DNA from: Anaerolinea sp.
Lineage (GTDB): Bacteria; Chloroflexota; Anaerolineae; Anaerolineales; Villigracilaceae
Direction: 5' to 3'
Length of the DNA: 44,078 nucleotides
Assembly (NCBI GenBank): GCA_020723805.1
Contig: DYID01000030.1
Location: forward strand, 1 to 44,078
In this document: positions 1-9,258 of the stretch, piece by piece
Layout of the letters: each line of letters begins with the position of its first letter
Numbering within the stretch: the stretch's first letter is position 1
Position numbers and translations under genes: made by a program
Notes under the pieces: model-generated
Seen by the model: the letters and a program-made list of their open reading frames with translations, nothing else
What the model was told of the DNA's origin: nothing
The model's database searches: none

Positions 1-383
1 CGTACAAGTACTACTTCCCGACCTACAACAACACCTGGACGCCGCTCAACTCGCAAATCCGCGTCAGCAACCTGGAGACCACCCCCACCACCGTGCGCAT
101 CACCATCGGCAGCAGCGTGGTCTGGGAGCAGCAGATGCAGGGACGCGAAGAACAGCGCCTGTACTTCCCGGTCAGCGGCGGACCGGTCATCGTCGAGAGC
201 CTGGATACCAGCAAGAAGATTGTGGCGGCGATCCGTTTGCAATCGTATGCCAACAACACGCTGTACAGTTTCTCGGAGACGATGGGCATTCCGCTGGAGC
301 AGATGTCGAGCGTGTTCTACTTCCCGACCTACAACAACACCTGGACGCCGCTCAATTCCCAGTTGAGGTTCGGCGTGCCGTAG
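1..383 (+). CDS. C-terminal fragment of secreted repeat protein (5' end outside window)
   Basis: The open frame enters the window at base 3 and ends with TAG at 381-383, giving about 126 residues. It holds the end of one unit and all of the last unit of a 102-residue repeat: the motif FPTYNNTW recurs with a DNA spacing of exactly 306 bp. The ending ([10 protein letters not shown]) is the same as in the genes ending at 1481 and 43234. Each unit looks beta-rich, with conserved segments [23 protein letters not shown] and [11 protein letters not shown]. The function is unknown; in the 1508-aa relative the repeats form the C-terminal tail of an exported protein, so a surface or extracellular role is inferred. 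The start and N-terminal domains cannot be seen. Confidence 0.85.
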   Translation, partial: YKYYFPTYNNTWTPLNSQIRVSNLETTPTTVRITIGSSVVWEQQMQGREEQRLYFPVSGGPVIVESLDTSKKIVAAIRLQSYANNTLYSFSETMGIPLEQMSSVFYFPTYNNTWTPLNSQLRFGVP

Positions 384-404
384 ACTTCAGTTTACTAATG
401 AATC

Positions 405-450
405 CAAAAACCTGACTCATCTTGAAGATCAAAGGTGGGTCAGGTTTTTT
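405..450 (+). terminator. Rho-independent terminator
   Basis: An 11-bp stem, aaaaacctgac (406-416) with gtcaggttttt (439-449), is followed by a T run. It lies 22 bases after the stop codon of the repeat-protein fragment and fits as its terminator. Confidence 0.85.
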
Positions 451-490
451 GGTTATCAACGGCTGTGGTTTATGAAAATCTACTGGTCTG

Positions 491-1047
491 TCAAACCTGA
501 ATTTTTGGATACAAGTGCTTTAGCTGGATCCGGGCATCGGCGGTTGTAAAACACCAATCAACCTTAACAACCATATTATTGCATTCCAATATGCCAAGCT
601 TGCACTTCCGTATCAAGTGTTTCTTGATCTGGAATACGCCGGTTGAGGCACTGACGGCGTCAGGGCGCTCAACTCGATCTCCGCCATGTTCAACCAACTG
701 CCGTGTTTGGGTGTGTAGTGAATTTCGAACCGTCTACTCAGGCGATGTGCTTCTTGTGGTTCAAAGGCTTCATAAAAGGAAGCCAACTTATGCGTGTTGA
801 GATCGTCCATGACCAATACGATCAGCTCTGCTTCGGGATACAGTTTGTCCGATAGGAATTTCATAACGTGCGCATAATCCACCGTTGTTCGATGGGCACT
901 TCGGTCTTTGTCAGACCTTCATCCACTTTGAGTAGAATTCGGGCGCGGGCTGGTTTGCGAGCAGATGCTACACCGCTTGAGATCAGCTTTTGGAGTTCGG
1001 TTCGTTCTTCACTATTCAGTTGAACTTGATACCTTTTTATTCTGTGC
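491..1047 (-). pseudogene. IS630-family transposase remnant, internally deleted and frameshifted
   Basis: Three pieces of an IS630-type DDE transposase are visible on the minus strand. The piece near 1045-925 encodes the N-terminal helix-turn-helix start (YQVQLNSEERTELQ, ARKPARARILLK). The piece at 882-660 encodes the late catalytic part (MDDLNTHK, HYTPKHGSWLNMAEIE). The piece at about 660-491 is in another frame and encodes the end (DWCFTTADARIQLKHLYP). About 200 residues of the centre are missing and there is at least one frameshift, so it cannot be active. It sits between two tail-to-tail repeat-protein genes. No terminal inverted repeats were recognised. Confidence 0.75.
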
Positions 1048-1093
1048 CTCCGATGAAACTACTTTTCATCACCAATTGGCACGTTTCACAATA

Positions 1094-1340
1094 TTATCCT
1101 TGACACACCAGTAGTTGCCTCAAGATTTTTTTCAGATGCCTGATGGCTTTCTCCTGCTTGGCGAATTTCAGTTCCAGTACAGTCCCGGCGATCATGTACA
1201 GCATTTTCACCAAGATAAACCTCTTGCGCGATTCGCCAATCAAATCCGCCGTCCATGGATTTTCTTGGAAGAAATCCCGCTTGAAGCAGGTGACGTATTT
1301 GATGTTCGTAACTTGCAAGGTTCAGCACAAAGATGAATGG
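1094..1340 (-). pseudogene. possible second transposase C-terminal remnant
   Basis: A minus-strand frame of about 74 residues contains NPWTADLIGESRKRFILVK and ends KILRQLLVCQG. This has the flavour of the C-terminus of a DDE transposase, but I cannot name the family. It has no credible start or ribosome site and lies next to the IS630 remnant, so decayed mobile DNA is the best guess. The rest of 1340-1480 shows nothing recognisable. Confidence 0.3.
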
Positions 1341-1480
1341 CGCTATCGCTTCAGAATGTTGTACTCTCATGGGGAGCATTGGTTTCTGCTGGTTGCGGAT
1401 TTGTTGCAAACATATCTTGCCAGATTACCAGTATTCATCCTCTTATTTGAGCAAAACTACAGTTCGCTAGAGATGGAAGT

Positions 1481-2660
1481 CTACGGCACGCCGAACCTCA
1501 ACTGGGAATTGAGCGGCGCCCAGGTGTTGTTGTAGGTCGGGAAGTAGAACACGCTCGACATCTGCTCCAGCGGAATGCCCATCGTCTCCGAGAAACTGTA
1601 CAGCGTGTTGTTGGCATAGGATTGCAGGCGGATCGCCGCCACAATCTTCTTGCTGGTGTCCAGGCTCTCGACGATGACCGGTCCGCCGCTGACCGGGAAG
1701 TACAGGCGCTGTTCTTCGCGTCCCTGCATCTGCCGTTCCCAGACTACGTCGTTGCCAATCGTGATGCGCACGGTGGTGGGGGTGGTCTCCAGGTTGCTGA
1801 CGCGGATTTGCGAGTTGAGCGGCGCCCAGGTGTTGTTGTAGGTCGGGAAGTAGTACTTGTGCGAGAGCAGTCCTTCCGGCACGCCCATGGTCTCGACGAA
1901 GGAGTACAGGAGGTTGTTGGCATACGATTGCAGGCGGATCGCCGCCACAATCTTCTTGCTGGTATCCAGGCTCTCGACGATGACCGGTCCGCCGCTGACC
2001 GGGAAGTACAGGCGCTGTTCTTCACGTCCCTGCATCTGCTGTTCCCAGACTACGTCGTTGCCGATGGTGATGCGCACGGTGGTGGGAGTGGTCTCCAGGT
2101 TGCTGACGCGGATTTGCGAGTTGAGCGGCGCCCAGGTGTTGTTGTAGGTCGGGAAGTAGTAGCGGTACGAAAGCATCTGGTCTGGGATGCCCATGGTCTC
2201 GGAGAAGCTGTAGAGGGTGTTGTTGGCATACGATTGCAGGCGGATCGCCGCCACAATCTTCTTGCTGGTGTCCAGGCTCTCGACGATGACCGGTCCGCCG
2301 CTGGCGTTGAAGTACAGGCGCTGTTCTTCCAGTCCCTGCATCTGCTGTTCCCAGACTACGTCGTTGCCGATGGTGATGCGCACGGTGGTGGGAGTGGTCT
2401 CCAGGTTGCTGACGCGGATTTGCGAGTTGAGCGGCGCCCAGGTGTTGTTGTAGGTGGGGAAGACGTATTTATACGAGAGCAGTCCCTGCGGCACGCCCAT
2501 GGTCTCGACGAAGGAGTAGAGAGTGTTGTTGGCGTAGGATTGCAGGCGGATGGCGGAGACGATGTTCACGCCATTGGTGCTTTCCACTTTGACCGGTCCG
2601 CCGCTGACGGGGTAGTAGAGACGTTCTTCCTTTCCCGGCGGAATGCCGTAATTCCCCATC
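1481..2660 (-). repeat. Tandem 306-bp coding repeat, about four units
   Basis: The landmark gagcggcgcc starts at 1511, 1817, 2123 and 2429, giving an exact 306-bp (102-codon) period. The last three units are nearly identical at DNA level; the most N-terminal unit (about 2440-2650) is more diverged. The same unit occurs at 1-383 and 43234-44078. Confidence 0.95.
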
Positions 2661-5600
2661 GCAGCGCCGCCGATGTTGACGTTGACATTCGCGCAGCCGG
2701 ATGATGAGTTGAATGTAGCGGTGTAGTTTTGTCCCGTCTGATTGGCGGTGACGTTGGTGTAGGTGCGGCTGGCGGGGGTGAAGGTGTAGCAGGGGTGTGA
2801 GGGCGTGACCGTCCCGCTCCAGTTGTAGGAGACTGTGAGGGAGTAACTGCCGTCTGCCGCCGAGGTGGCGGTCTTGGCGGCGCCGTCGGTGTAACTCAAG
2901 GTCACGCCCGATGCGCCCGCGTTGCCGGAGAGGGTGAAAGATGGTTCGTTATAGCGGATTTCGTAGATTCTGCCGGTGGCGAGGTCTGCCAGGTAGAGTT
3001 TGCCGCTTTCATCCTCGCCAAAGGTCGAGATATTGTAGGAAGTGTCGGCGAGTTGAAGCGGGGCGCTCCAGCCGGACGATGATTTTTTGATTGCCCAAAT
3101 TCTGCCCGAGCAAAAATCGCCGTACAGGTAATATCCCTGCAAAGAGGGAAATTCCGTACCGCGATAGACATATCCGCCCGTGACAGCACAGCCGAGGCTG
3201 TGGTCGTATTCTGCCACCGGCAGGACCTTCCCGGTCTGGTCACAGCCGCTGGAAGGGTTGTAACACAGACTCCCTTCCATGATGCGCCAGCCGTAATTTT
3301 CACCGCCGGTGCTGGCAGCGGGCTGGAAGTCAATTTCCTCGCGGGCGCCTTGCCCCACGTCGCCGATGTACAGGTCGTGGGTGAGGCGGTCAAAAGACAT
3401 CCGCCAGGGGTTGCGCAGACCGTATGCCCAGACCAGTTTCTTGTTCGGGTTGGGATCGCTGGAGAAGGGGTTGGACGCAGGTACTGCGTAAGGAGAAGCG
3501 GAATCCACATCCAGCCGCAGGATTTTTCCGAGCAATGAGGTCAGGGTTTGAGCGTTGTTGAAGGGGTCGCCTCCGCTGCCGCCGTCGCCCGTTGACCAGT
3601 ACAGGTAGCCGTCGGCTCCGAAGGCAAGCGTGCCGCCGTTGTGATTGCTGTAGGTCGGGTGGTCAATCGTCAGGAGGGTGACGCCGCTGGAAGGGTTGGC
3701 AGTGTCGGCGTTGCCTGTCGAAACGGAATACTGCCTCAAGGTCAGGATGGAACCGGTGGAGTCGCCGGGGCGGGGGGCGGTATAAAGAACGTAGAATTTC
3801 CCGTTGGTCTCATAGGAGGGATGGAAGGCAAGTCCCAGCAAGCCCTGTTCGCCGCCGCTGGATTTGACAATGGACTGGATGTCGAGGAAGGGCGTGGAGA
3901 GCAGCGAACCGTTCTTGACAACCCGAATCCTGCCGGCTTGCTCGACGACGAACAGCCGCCCCGAAGCATCCCCGGCGTGCGTGATGAATACGGGACTGCT
4001 CAACCCGGCGGCGACTTCTGTGAAAGAGATCCGCGCCGGTTCCAACAGAGCCGGCACTGCCACCACGCCATCGAGGACGTTGCTGTCAATCGGGAGAGTG
4101 AGACTGCCCCAGGTTTCATCGTGTTCGCCTTCATATTGGCGAATGCGCTGATGATTTGCCCAGACCGTGTTGGGGAGACAGGTGCCGAGGTCCCAAACAG
4201 TGGCGGTGGAGTCGTAGAAGCCCTGCCCCAAGTTGTGATACCAGCGGGCGGGCCAGATGACATCCGGCACGTTTGCAATCGTCCGAAAATCGCTCAAGCC
4301 GGTGTTGCACAGCGTGGAGCCATACACGCCTGCCAGGTTGCCGCGCGCGCGGATTTGCGAGACCCAGCCGTTCATGAAAGCGTTGACCGCATCGCGGCAG
4401 GCGGTGTTCGTGCCGTAGTACTCGATGTCGTAATAGACGACGGAGCCGGTTTTATCGGGATAGGTGAAACCAAGTTCTGACAGTTTTTCCACCGCAAGGT
4501 TTGCCTCGTTGACGCCTTCGTTGTAGGCGGCGGTCGGGTCGCTGCTCATGCGCGAAAGGTAGCCGGTGCAGGGAGCCTGCGGTCCCACCCAGGTGGGGAT
4601 GAACTTCCAGCCCTGTTGGTTCAACTGCTGAACATAGGAGGCGGTCAGCGCGCTGTTGGCGCAGGCGCGGCTGGAGCCGCCGATGTAAAGGTTGACCACC
4701 TTGTAGGGACTGCTGTTCCACCAGGTTTGCAGTTGGGCGAGGGTGGGGATTTCGCATTTATCGAATCCCTGCCCGATGAAGATTTCGGTGCTGCCGAAAT
4801 TGGGATAGGTGAAGACATCGGTCTCTGCGAGGAAAGCATTTTCCGCGCCTCTTACCGGACCGACGACTGATTCTGCGATAGGAAGCGGCACCTCGCTCCA
4901 GGTCGAGCCGCCGTCAGTGGTTTGAAGCAGACGGGTGGTGGAGGTGCAAGAGACAGAACCCGTTCCCCCGTCTGGCGATGAAGCGGTGGTGCAATCCGAT
5001 TGGACCGATTTTGCCCAGCCGTCATCCAGTGAGATCATGTCCAGGTCCACGATGGAGGCGGAGAGACCATCAGTGTTTTGGAGCGAGCGCAGGACGCCGT
5101 TTTCCATGCGGAGGAGGGAAGCCGTGCCTGGAATGACCGCGAGGAAATTTTGCGCATCGAGAATAGACAAGCCAATGACGCCGGCGTCCACGCTCAAGTC
5201 CGCCTGTTGAACAGGAAGCCAGCCGTCATTGGCATCGTCATAGGCAAACACGTTCAGGGTGTTGGTCTCGCCGAGGCTGGTCGTGACAAGAAGTCCCTGT
5301 CCGTTGAAGAAGTAGGGGGCGTAGGCGGTCACAGCGGCGTTTGTCGAATGCGCCGGCGCGGCGTCACGCCAAGTGACGCCGCCATCCCGCGTTTGGAAGA
5401 TTTGGTCGCCGGCGGGTCCGCCGAATGCCCAGCCGATTTGCGGGTTGCTGAAAGTCACCTGGTCTGCCACCGGCAGGCTGTGGCGCGTCCAGGTTGCGCC
5501 GCCGTCGGAGGTGGTGAAGAGGACGCCGACGCTGAAGTTGGAACTGGTCGCCTGTTTGACGGCGATCCAGCCACTCTGCGCGTCGAACCACCCCATGCCT

Positions 5601-6007
5601 GCTCTTTCAACATAAGCCGCCGCTTCCCCCGATTCAAAGAACGCCAGCGGTTGCACATCCCAAGTGTTGCCGTGATTGAATGTGCGGGCGATGGTGAAGA
5701 GGGAACTGCCGTCGCTCTGAGGGGTTGACCAGAGCACCCAGCCTGTGTCGGAATCCCGAAATTCCACATCCTGCACGCTGGCAGTTACGGGAATGGCTGG
5801 ACCGATTTCCTCCCAGGTTTGCCCGGCGTCAGATGTCCAAAACAGGCTTTGTCCGCTCAACACCCAGCCGGAGGATACGGTCAGGCGGTCGAATTGGTCG
5901 AGGCGGGTTTGCGCTGAACTTTGGGCTTGGACGGGAGAGAGATGGTGAAGTCCGCTTAATGAAAGGGTGAGTACAACCAGGAAAAAAAGTCGGTTCCAAG
6001 TGTGCAT
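1481..6007 (-). CDS. Secreted mosaic protein: Ycf48-like propeller, DUF1906, sugar-dehydrogenase propeller, C-terminal repeats
   Basis: This 1508-aa protein starts at ATG 6007 behind GGAG. Residues 1-28 form a signal peptide (hydrophobic core, then PVQAQ). Residues about 40-400 carry BNR/Ycf48-like blades ([24 protein letters not shown]). Residues 405-650 resemble DUF1906, the Rv2525c-like glycoside-hydrolase-like fold ([28 protein letters not shown]). Residues 660-1020 resemble the PQQ glucose/sorbosone dehydrogenase propeller ([24 protein letters not shown]). Residues 1023-1100 look like a carboxypeptidase-regulatory beta domain. Residues 1110-1508 are four 102-aa repeats. The combination suggests an extracellular protein acting on or binding carbohydrate or cell wall, but no activity is demonstrated. 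No membrane anchor or sorting signal is visible at the C-terminus. Confidence 0.9.
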   Translation of the reverse strand: MHTWNRLFFLVVLTLSLSGLHHLSPVQAQSSAQTRLDQFDRLTVSSGWVLSGQSLFWTSDAGQTWEEIGPAIPVTASVQDVEFRDSDTGWVLWSTPQSDGSSLFTIARTFNHGNTWDVQPLAFFESGEAAAYVERAGMGWFDAQSGWIAVKQATSSNFSVGVLFTTSDGGATWTRHSLPVADQVTFSNPQIGWAFGGPAGDQIFQTRDGGVTWRDAAPAHSTNAAVTAYAPYFFNGQGLLVTTSLGETNTLNVFAYDDANDGWLPVQQADLSVDAGVIGLSILDAQNFLAVIPGTASLLRMENGVLRSLQNTDGLSASIVDLDMISLDDGWAKSVQSDCTTASSPDGGTGSVSCTSTTRLLQTTDGGSTWSEVPLPIAESVVGPVRGAENAFLAETDVFTYPNFGSTEIFIGQGFDKCEIPTLAQLQTWWNSSPYKVVNLYIGGSSRACANSALTASYVQQLNQQGWKFIPTWVGPQAPCTGYLSRMSSDPTAAYNEGVNEANLAVEKLSELGFTYPDKTGSVVYYDIEYYGTNTACRDAVNAFMNGWVSQIRARGNLAGVYGSTLCNTGLSDFRTIANVPDVIWPARWYHNLGQGFYDSTATVWDLGTCLPNTVWANHQRIRQYEGEHDETWGSLTLPIDSNVLDGVVAVPALLEPARISFTEVAAGLSSPVFITHAGDASGRLFVVEQAGRIRVVKNGSLLSTPFLDIQSIVKSSGGEQGLLGLAFHPSYETNGKFYVLYTAPRPGDSTGSILTLRQYSVSTGNADTANPSSGVTLLTIDHPTYSNHNGGTLAFGADGYLYWSTGDGGSGGDPFNNAQTLTSLLGKILRLDVDSASPYAVPASNPFSSDPNPNKKLVWAYGLRNPWRMSFDRLTHDLYIGDVGQGAREEIDFQPAASTGGENYGWRIMEGSLCYNPSSGCDQTGKVLPVAEYDHSLGCAVTGGYVYRGTEFPSLQGYYLYGDFCSGRIWAIKKSSSGWSAPLQLADTSYNISTFGEDESGKLYLADLATGRIYEIRYNEPSFTLSGNAGASGVTLSYTDGAAKTATSAADGSYSLTVSYNWSGTVTPSHPCYTFTPASRTYTNVTANQTGQNYTATFNSSSGCANVNVNIGGAAMGNYGIPPGKEERLYYPVSGGPVKVESTNGVNIVSAIRLQSYANNTLYSFVETMGVPQGLLSYKYVFPTYNNTWAPLNSQIRVSNLETTPTTVRITIGNDVVWEQQMQGLEEQRLYFNASGGPVIVESLDTSKKIVAAIRLQSYANNTLYSFSETMGIPDQMLSYRYYFPTYNNTWAPLNSQIRVSNLETTPTTVRITIGNDVVWEQQMQGREEQRLYFPVSGGPVIVESLDTSKKIVAAIRLQSYANNLLYSFVETMGVPEGLLSHKYYFPTYNNTWAPLNSQIRVSNLETTPTTVRITIGNDVVWERQMQGREEQRLYFPVSGGPVIVESLDTSKKIVAAIRLQSYANNTLYSFSETMGIPLEQMSSVFYFPTYNNTWAPLNSQLRFGVP

Positions 6008-6276
6008 GTTTTCTCCAAACTTGTAAAGACTTGCATGACGAAACTTTGTTGATGAAGGTATTCTACCTTCCCCAGGGATGGTCTGGCTTTTTTATCAGGC
6101 TCCCCTAATGGTACTTGATGATGCCAAATCACAACTTTACGAAATTCAAGTTTGAGGATTGGTCACGGCAAGGGTAAAGGTTTTGATTTTGCGGGCAACC
6201 ATCATTTTGTTATGACGGGAGGTTATGCCGAACATCAATTTCACAAAAACGAACCCAAATTTACTCTTTCTATTGA

Positions 6277-6397
6277 CAGTACTTACGCAGTACCTGATTT
6301 TATTCCGCCAATCTTCGCTAATCTGCGCTAATCTGTTCAAAATTCGCGAAGATTGGCGCAGATTAGTGGATAAGAAAGCCTGATTGCGTAAGTCCTG
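6277..6397. mobile_element. MITE-like element with terminal inverted repeats and target duplication
   Basis: A 121-bp segment starts cagtacttacgca and ends tgcgtaagtcctg, a 13-bp terminal inverted repeat with one mismatch. It is flanked by the direct repeat ctattga (6270-6276 and 6398-6404). The interior contains a long imperfect palindrome built on ctaatctgcgc. It encodes no protein, so it would need a transposase supplied elsewhere. The rest of 6008-6570 holds small hairpins (cctttca/tgaaagg near 6463-6484) and no gene. Confidence 0.75.
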
Positions 6398-6570
6398 CTA
6401 TTGAGAAGTATTTTGTATTGCAAAATCAGAACGCACAGCGTATTTGTATATACATTTCTTCTGTAACCTTTCAATAATGAAAGGGTCTAGTATTTACCTT
6501 ACAATGTTGAAAGGTTTCGTGTTGCGCCGTGAATGTGCCAAAAATAATTTATGAAGAGGCAAGAAACAAA

Positions 6571-8679
6571 ATGAAAAAAATATTCTCAGCTTTATGTGCT
6601 TTTGTTTTGTTCTCAATGCTTATATTACCTAAATACGTAAGTGCTGCTACACTACAAACGAATGTGGAATTCAATGCAACAGCGACAGTTCGTTACAGCG
6701 ACTGGTTGGATGGGTCCAACAGCACGCTGGATATCCATGTCAGTGATTTGCCGGAAAATGTAGAGTTTTCGAACGGTGTGTATTCCGGCTGGTGCATCCA
6801 ACCAAGAATGACAGGGTTGTTGCATGGCGAATCTGCGGTCATTTATTCCAGCCTAAGCAGTGCATTGCCTTCCGATCTGGCATCATTGCCATGGAACAAG
6901 ATTAATTACGTGCTGAACCACAAGGTGCGCGGCGAGGGGAAGAGCGACCTTGAATTTTTCAAAGATGTTCAAACAGCCATCTGGTTGTTGTTAGGCGACG
7001 ACGACCCGGAATTTGGCATCAGCCCGGAAGCGCAGAAAATGGTGGATGATGCCAATGCAAATGCCGGATACATACCGGGAGATGGAGACATTGTTGCTTT
7101 TATTGTTTATTCCGATGGCATAAGCCTAACAAAAGACGATTTTGTGCAGGAAGTAATCATCGAGGTTGTTCTGCATCTGCCTCCTACTGAAACTCCCACC
7201 CCAACTGCGACATTAACCATCACGCCTACATCCACAACTTCCACCCCAACCGAAACTGTCACAACAACTCCGTCTCCTACGGAAACTGTCACCATGACAC
7301 CATCCCCGACAGAGACCGTGCCTCCAACTTCCACATCACCGACACCTACTGAAACTTTAACCATTACATCCACATCCACATTTACGCCGACGGTTACGCC
7401 AACATCCACATTCACACCCACCCCCACGTTAACCGGCACCCCTGTGTGTGTACCTACGGTTGTGAGGGCGGATTTCAGCCGCGTGGCGGCAGGGCAATCC
7501 GTGGAGGGCTGGGATGTGGTAGCGCCGGGGCTGAACATTGATGCGAAAGGGACAGCGGTCAGTCTGCGGGCTGGGTTGGATCCAAGAGCCTATGGTGCAC
7601 CCAATGATGCTCCTACTGGGAATGCGGGATTGTCTGCCGGCGGAGGTTTCAGTGACATTCCCACACAGTCTGCACTGCAAGCGCATTTATACACCTTCAC
7701 CTTTGCGCCGGGCACATCAGTGAGCAACTTTACACTCCATATGTTGGACTATGGGGACTGGAACGTGGTCAGCAGTACTTCGCACTATGTCAGCCTGACT
7801 GCCTACAATGCGAATGGGGTAGTGGTGGCAAAACAAGAATTGAGTTTTACGACACCGGCAGTCGGTCTGCCTCGTTCTTCGGATAAATATGGAGACTTAT
7901 GGTTTACGGGGGATGCGGTCACGGCTTTGCCGGGGCAGCCGGGCAACTGGACATGGAATGTGTCGGGCAGCGGGATTGTGAGGGTAGTGTTGGAATTCGG
8001 CGCAGGACACGACCCCAATGTCGCTTTCGATACCCTGACGTTTACTACGGAGTGCCCGCAGGCTTGTGTGTCCACAACGGCGAGGGCAGATTTCAGCCGC
8101 GTGGCAGCAGGGCAATCCGTGGAGGGCTGGGATGTGGTAGCGCCGGGGCTGAACATTGATGCGAAAGGGACAGCGGTCAGTCTGCGGGCTGGGTTGGATC
8201 CAAGAGCCTATGGTGCACCCAATGATGCTCCTACTGGGAATGCGGGATTGTCTGCCGGCGGAGGTTTCAGTGACATTCCCACACAGTCTGCACTGCAAGC
8301 GCATTTATACACCTTCACCTTTGCGCCGGGCACATCAGTGAGCAACTTTACACTCCATATGTTGGACTATGGGGACTGGAACGTGGTCAGCAGTACTTCG
8401 CACTATGTCAGCCTGACTGCCTACAATGCGAATGGGGTAGTGGTGGCAAAACAAGAATTGAGTTTTACGACACCGGCAGTCGGTCTGCCTCGTTCTTCGG
8501 ATAAATATGGAGACTTATGGTTTACGGGGGATGCGGTCACGGCTTTGCCGGGGCAGCCGGGCAACTGGACATGGAATGTGTCGGGCAGCGGGATTGTGAG
8601 GGTAGTGTTGGAATTCGGCGCAGGACACGACCCCAATGTCGCTTTCGATACCCTGACGTTTACTACGGAGTGCCCGTAA
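6571..8679 (+). CDS. Secreted protein with probable Cys-Gln thioester domain and two near-identical C-terminal domains
   Basis: The preferred start is ATG 6571, which gives a clean signal peptide (MKKIFSALCAF to VSAA) and has a GAGG upstream; an in-frame ATG at 6529 is possible. The product is about 702 aa. Residues 30-200 contain GWCIQP (Cys75) and DVQTAIWLLL (Gln134). The latter fits the hydrophobic-QxA-hydrophobic-W motif of thioester domains, known from Gram-positive surface adhesins that bind hosts covalently. Residues 205-290 are a Thr/Pro-rich linker. Residues 291-496 and 497-702 are two copies of a 206-aa beta-rich domain, each beginning near a Cys and ending TECP. No cell-wall sorting motif is seen. 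An adhesin-like role is inferred. A 618-bp DNA duplication underlies the two copies. Confidence 0.85.
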   Translation: MKKIFSALCAFVLFSMLILPKYVSAATLQTNVEFNATATVRYSDWLDGSNSTLDIHVSDLPENVEFSNGVYSGWCIQPRMTGLLHGESAVIYSSLSSALPSDLASLPWNKINYVLNHKVRGEGKSDLEFFKDVQTAIWLLLGDDDPEFGISPEAQKMVDDANANAGYIPGDGDIVAFIVYSDGISLTKDDFVQEVIIEVVLHLPPTETPTPTATLTITPTSTTSTPTETVTTTPSPTETVTMTPSPTETVPPTSTSPTPTETLTITSTSTFTPTVTPTSTFTPTPTLTGTPVCVPTVVRADFSRVAAGQSVEGWDVVAPGLNIDAKGTAVSLRAGLDPRAYGAPNDAPTGNAGLSAGGGFSDIPTQSALQAHLYTFTFAPGTSVSNFTLHMLDYGDWNVVSSTSHYVSLTAYNANGVVVAKQELSFTTPAVGLPRSSDKYGDLWFTGDAVTALPGQPGNWTWNVSGSGIVRVVLEFGAGHDPNVAFDTLTFTTECPQACVSTTARADFSRVAAGQSVEGWDVVAPGLNIDAKGTAVSLRAGLDPRAYGAPNDAPTGNAGLSAGGGFSDIPTQSALQAHLYTFTFAPGTSVSNFTLHMLDYGDWNVVSSTSHYVSLTAYNANGVVVAKQELSFTTPAVGLPRSSDKYGDLWFTGDAVTALPGQPGNWTWNVSGSGIVRVVLEFGAGHDPNVAFDTLTFTTECP
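7466..8676 (+). repeat. Direct tandem duplication, 618-bp offset
   Basis: Bases 7466-8058 recur at 8084-8676. Only about two substitutions are visible, both near the start of the unit; the rest reads identical by eye. The duplication is in frame (206 codons), so it is either very recent or kept uniform by recombination. Confidence 0.95.
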
Positions 8680-8709
8680 CTTTTTTGACAACAGAAGTTT
8701 GCTGATTTC

Positions 8710-8753
8710 AAAACCAAGACCCATCCCGAATTGTCGGGATGGGTCTTGGTTTA
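8710..8753. terminator. Bidirectional terminator hairpin
   Basis: Arms of about 19 bp (8711-8729 with 8733-8752; aaaccaagacccatcccga and its complement) surround a short loop. The hairpin lies between the convergent genes ending at 8679 and 8760, with A and T runs on the two sides. Confidence 0.85.
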
Positions 8754-8759
8754 GCGAGA

Positions 8760-9122
8760 TTACTCCGGGTCGTTTTCGTCGGTGTCGTCCTCCCCCGTGT
8801 CGAATTCGTATTCCACCTTTTCGCCATCCAGATACACCCACAGCAGGAGGACATGCCCTTCCGGGGTTTCGACGTTGCGTGCCGCCAATATGGGAGCGGA
8901 TTGTTCCATACCCATGTCGTTGCGGTAATGCAGGTGGATGGGAGACTTTGCCTTCCAGGCGCGGTAGCAGCGTTCCACAAGCGCGGGTCCGTTGAAAGTC
9001 CGCAGGCGCGTCAGCGCCGGGACCGATAAGGCGGCGCTTTCGTTCAACCCCAGCGCCCAGCCATCGTTGACCGCTTCGAACACGGGGGGAGGTCCTTCGA
9101 TAATAGTGATTCTATCGTCCAT
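8760..9122 (-). CDS. Conserved-looking small protein of unknown function
   Basis: This is a 120-aa acidic protein (start MDDRITIIEGPPPVFEAVN, end GEDDTDENDPE) with no signal peptide or membrane segment. I do not recognise a family. The middle contains ALTRLRTFNGPALVERCYRAW and the C-terminal half alternates hydrophobic residues as in beta strands (HVLLLWVYLDGE). The ATG at 9122 lies 10 bases after a possible -10 box (TATATT, minus strand 9138-9133), suggesting a leaderless transcript. It is divergent from the kinase gene starting at 9259 and shares its terminator with the thioester-protein gene. Sharp gene ends and an ordinary composition support it as real. Confidence 0.7.
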   Translation of the reverse strand: MDDRITIIEGPPPVFEAVNDGWALGLNESAALSVPALTRLRTFNGPALVERCYRAWKAKSPIHLHYRNDMGMEQSAPILAARNVETPEGHVLLLWVYLDGEKVEYEFDTGEDDTDENDPE

Positions 9123-9221
9123 AGTGACCGAGAATATACCACAAAAGATGCCGAGGAGTCATTGCGAGTCCGTTAGTCTTAAAGTACCCCGCCCCGGCAA
9201 TCAACCTGTCATTGTAATTTC

Positions 9222-9250
9222 TTGCATTCCATCTTTTCGATGGGTATACT
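9222..9250 (+). promoter_or_regulatory. Promoter for the kinase gene, leaderless
   Basis: TTGCAT (9222-9227) and TATACT (9245-9250) are separated by 17 bp. The ATG of the kinase gene is at 9259, only 8 bases after the -10 box, so transcription should begin at or next to the start codon. Confidence 0.7.
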
Positions 9251-9258
9251 TGCGCATT

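Noticed and set aside
1481-2660. Regular repeat array as a possible CRISPR
   Set aside because: Units are 306 bp, fully coding and without unique spacers.
1622-2704. Open frame on the plus strand across the 306-bp repeats
   Set aside because: It is periodic only because the real minus-strand gene is periodic; there is no signal peptide and its composition is odd.
6008-6120. Possible riboswitch upstream of the 1508-aa gene (minus-strand aggggagcctgata region)
   Set aside because: A few short stems exist, but no known riboswitch core could be matched, and there is no terminator/antiterminator pair.
8992-9258. N-terminal extension of the kinase by 89 codons
   Set aside because: The extension runs through the promoter and opposite the neighbouring gene; the kinase fold begins exactly at ATG 9259.
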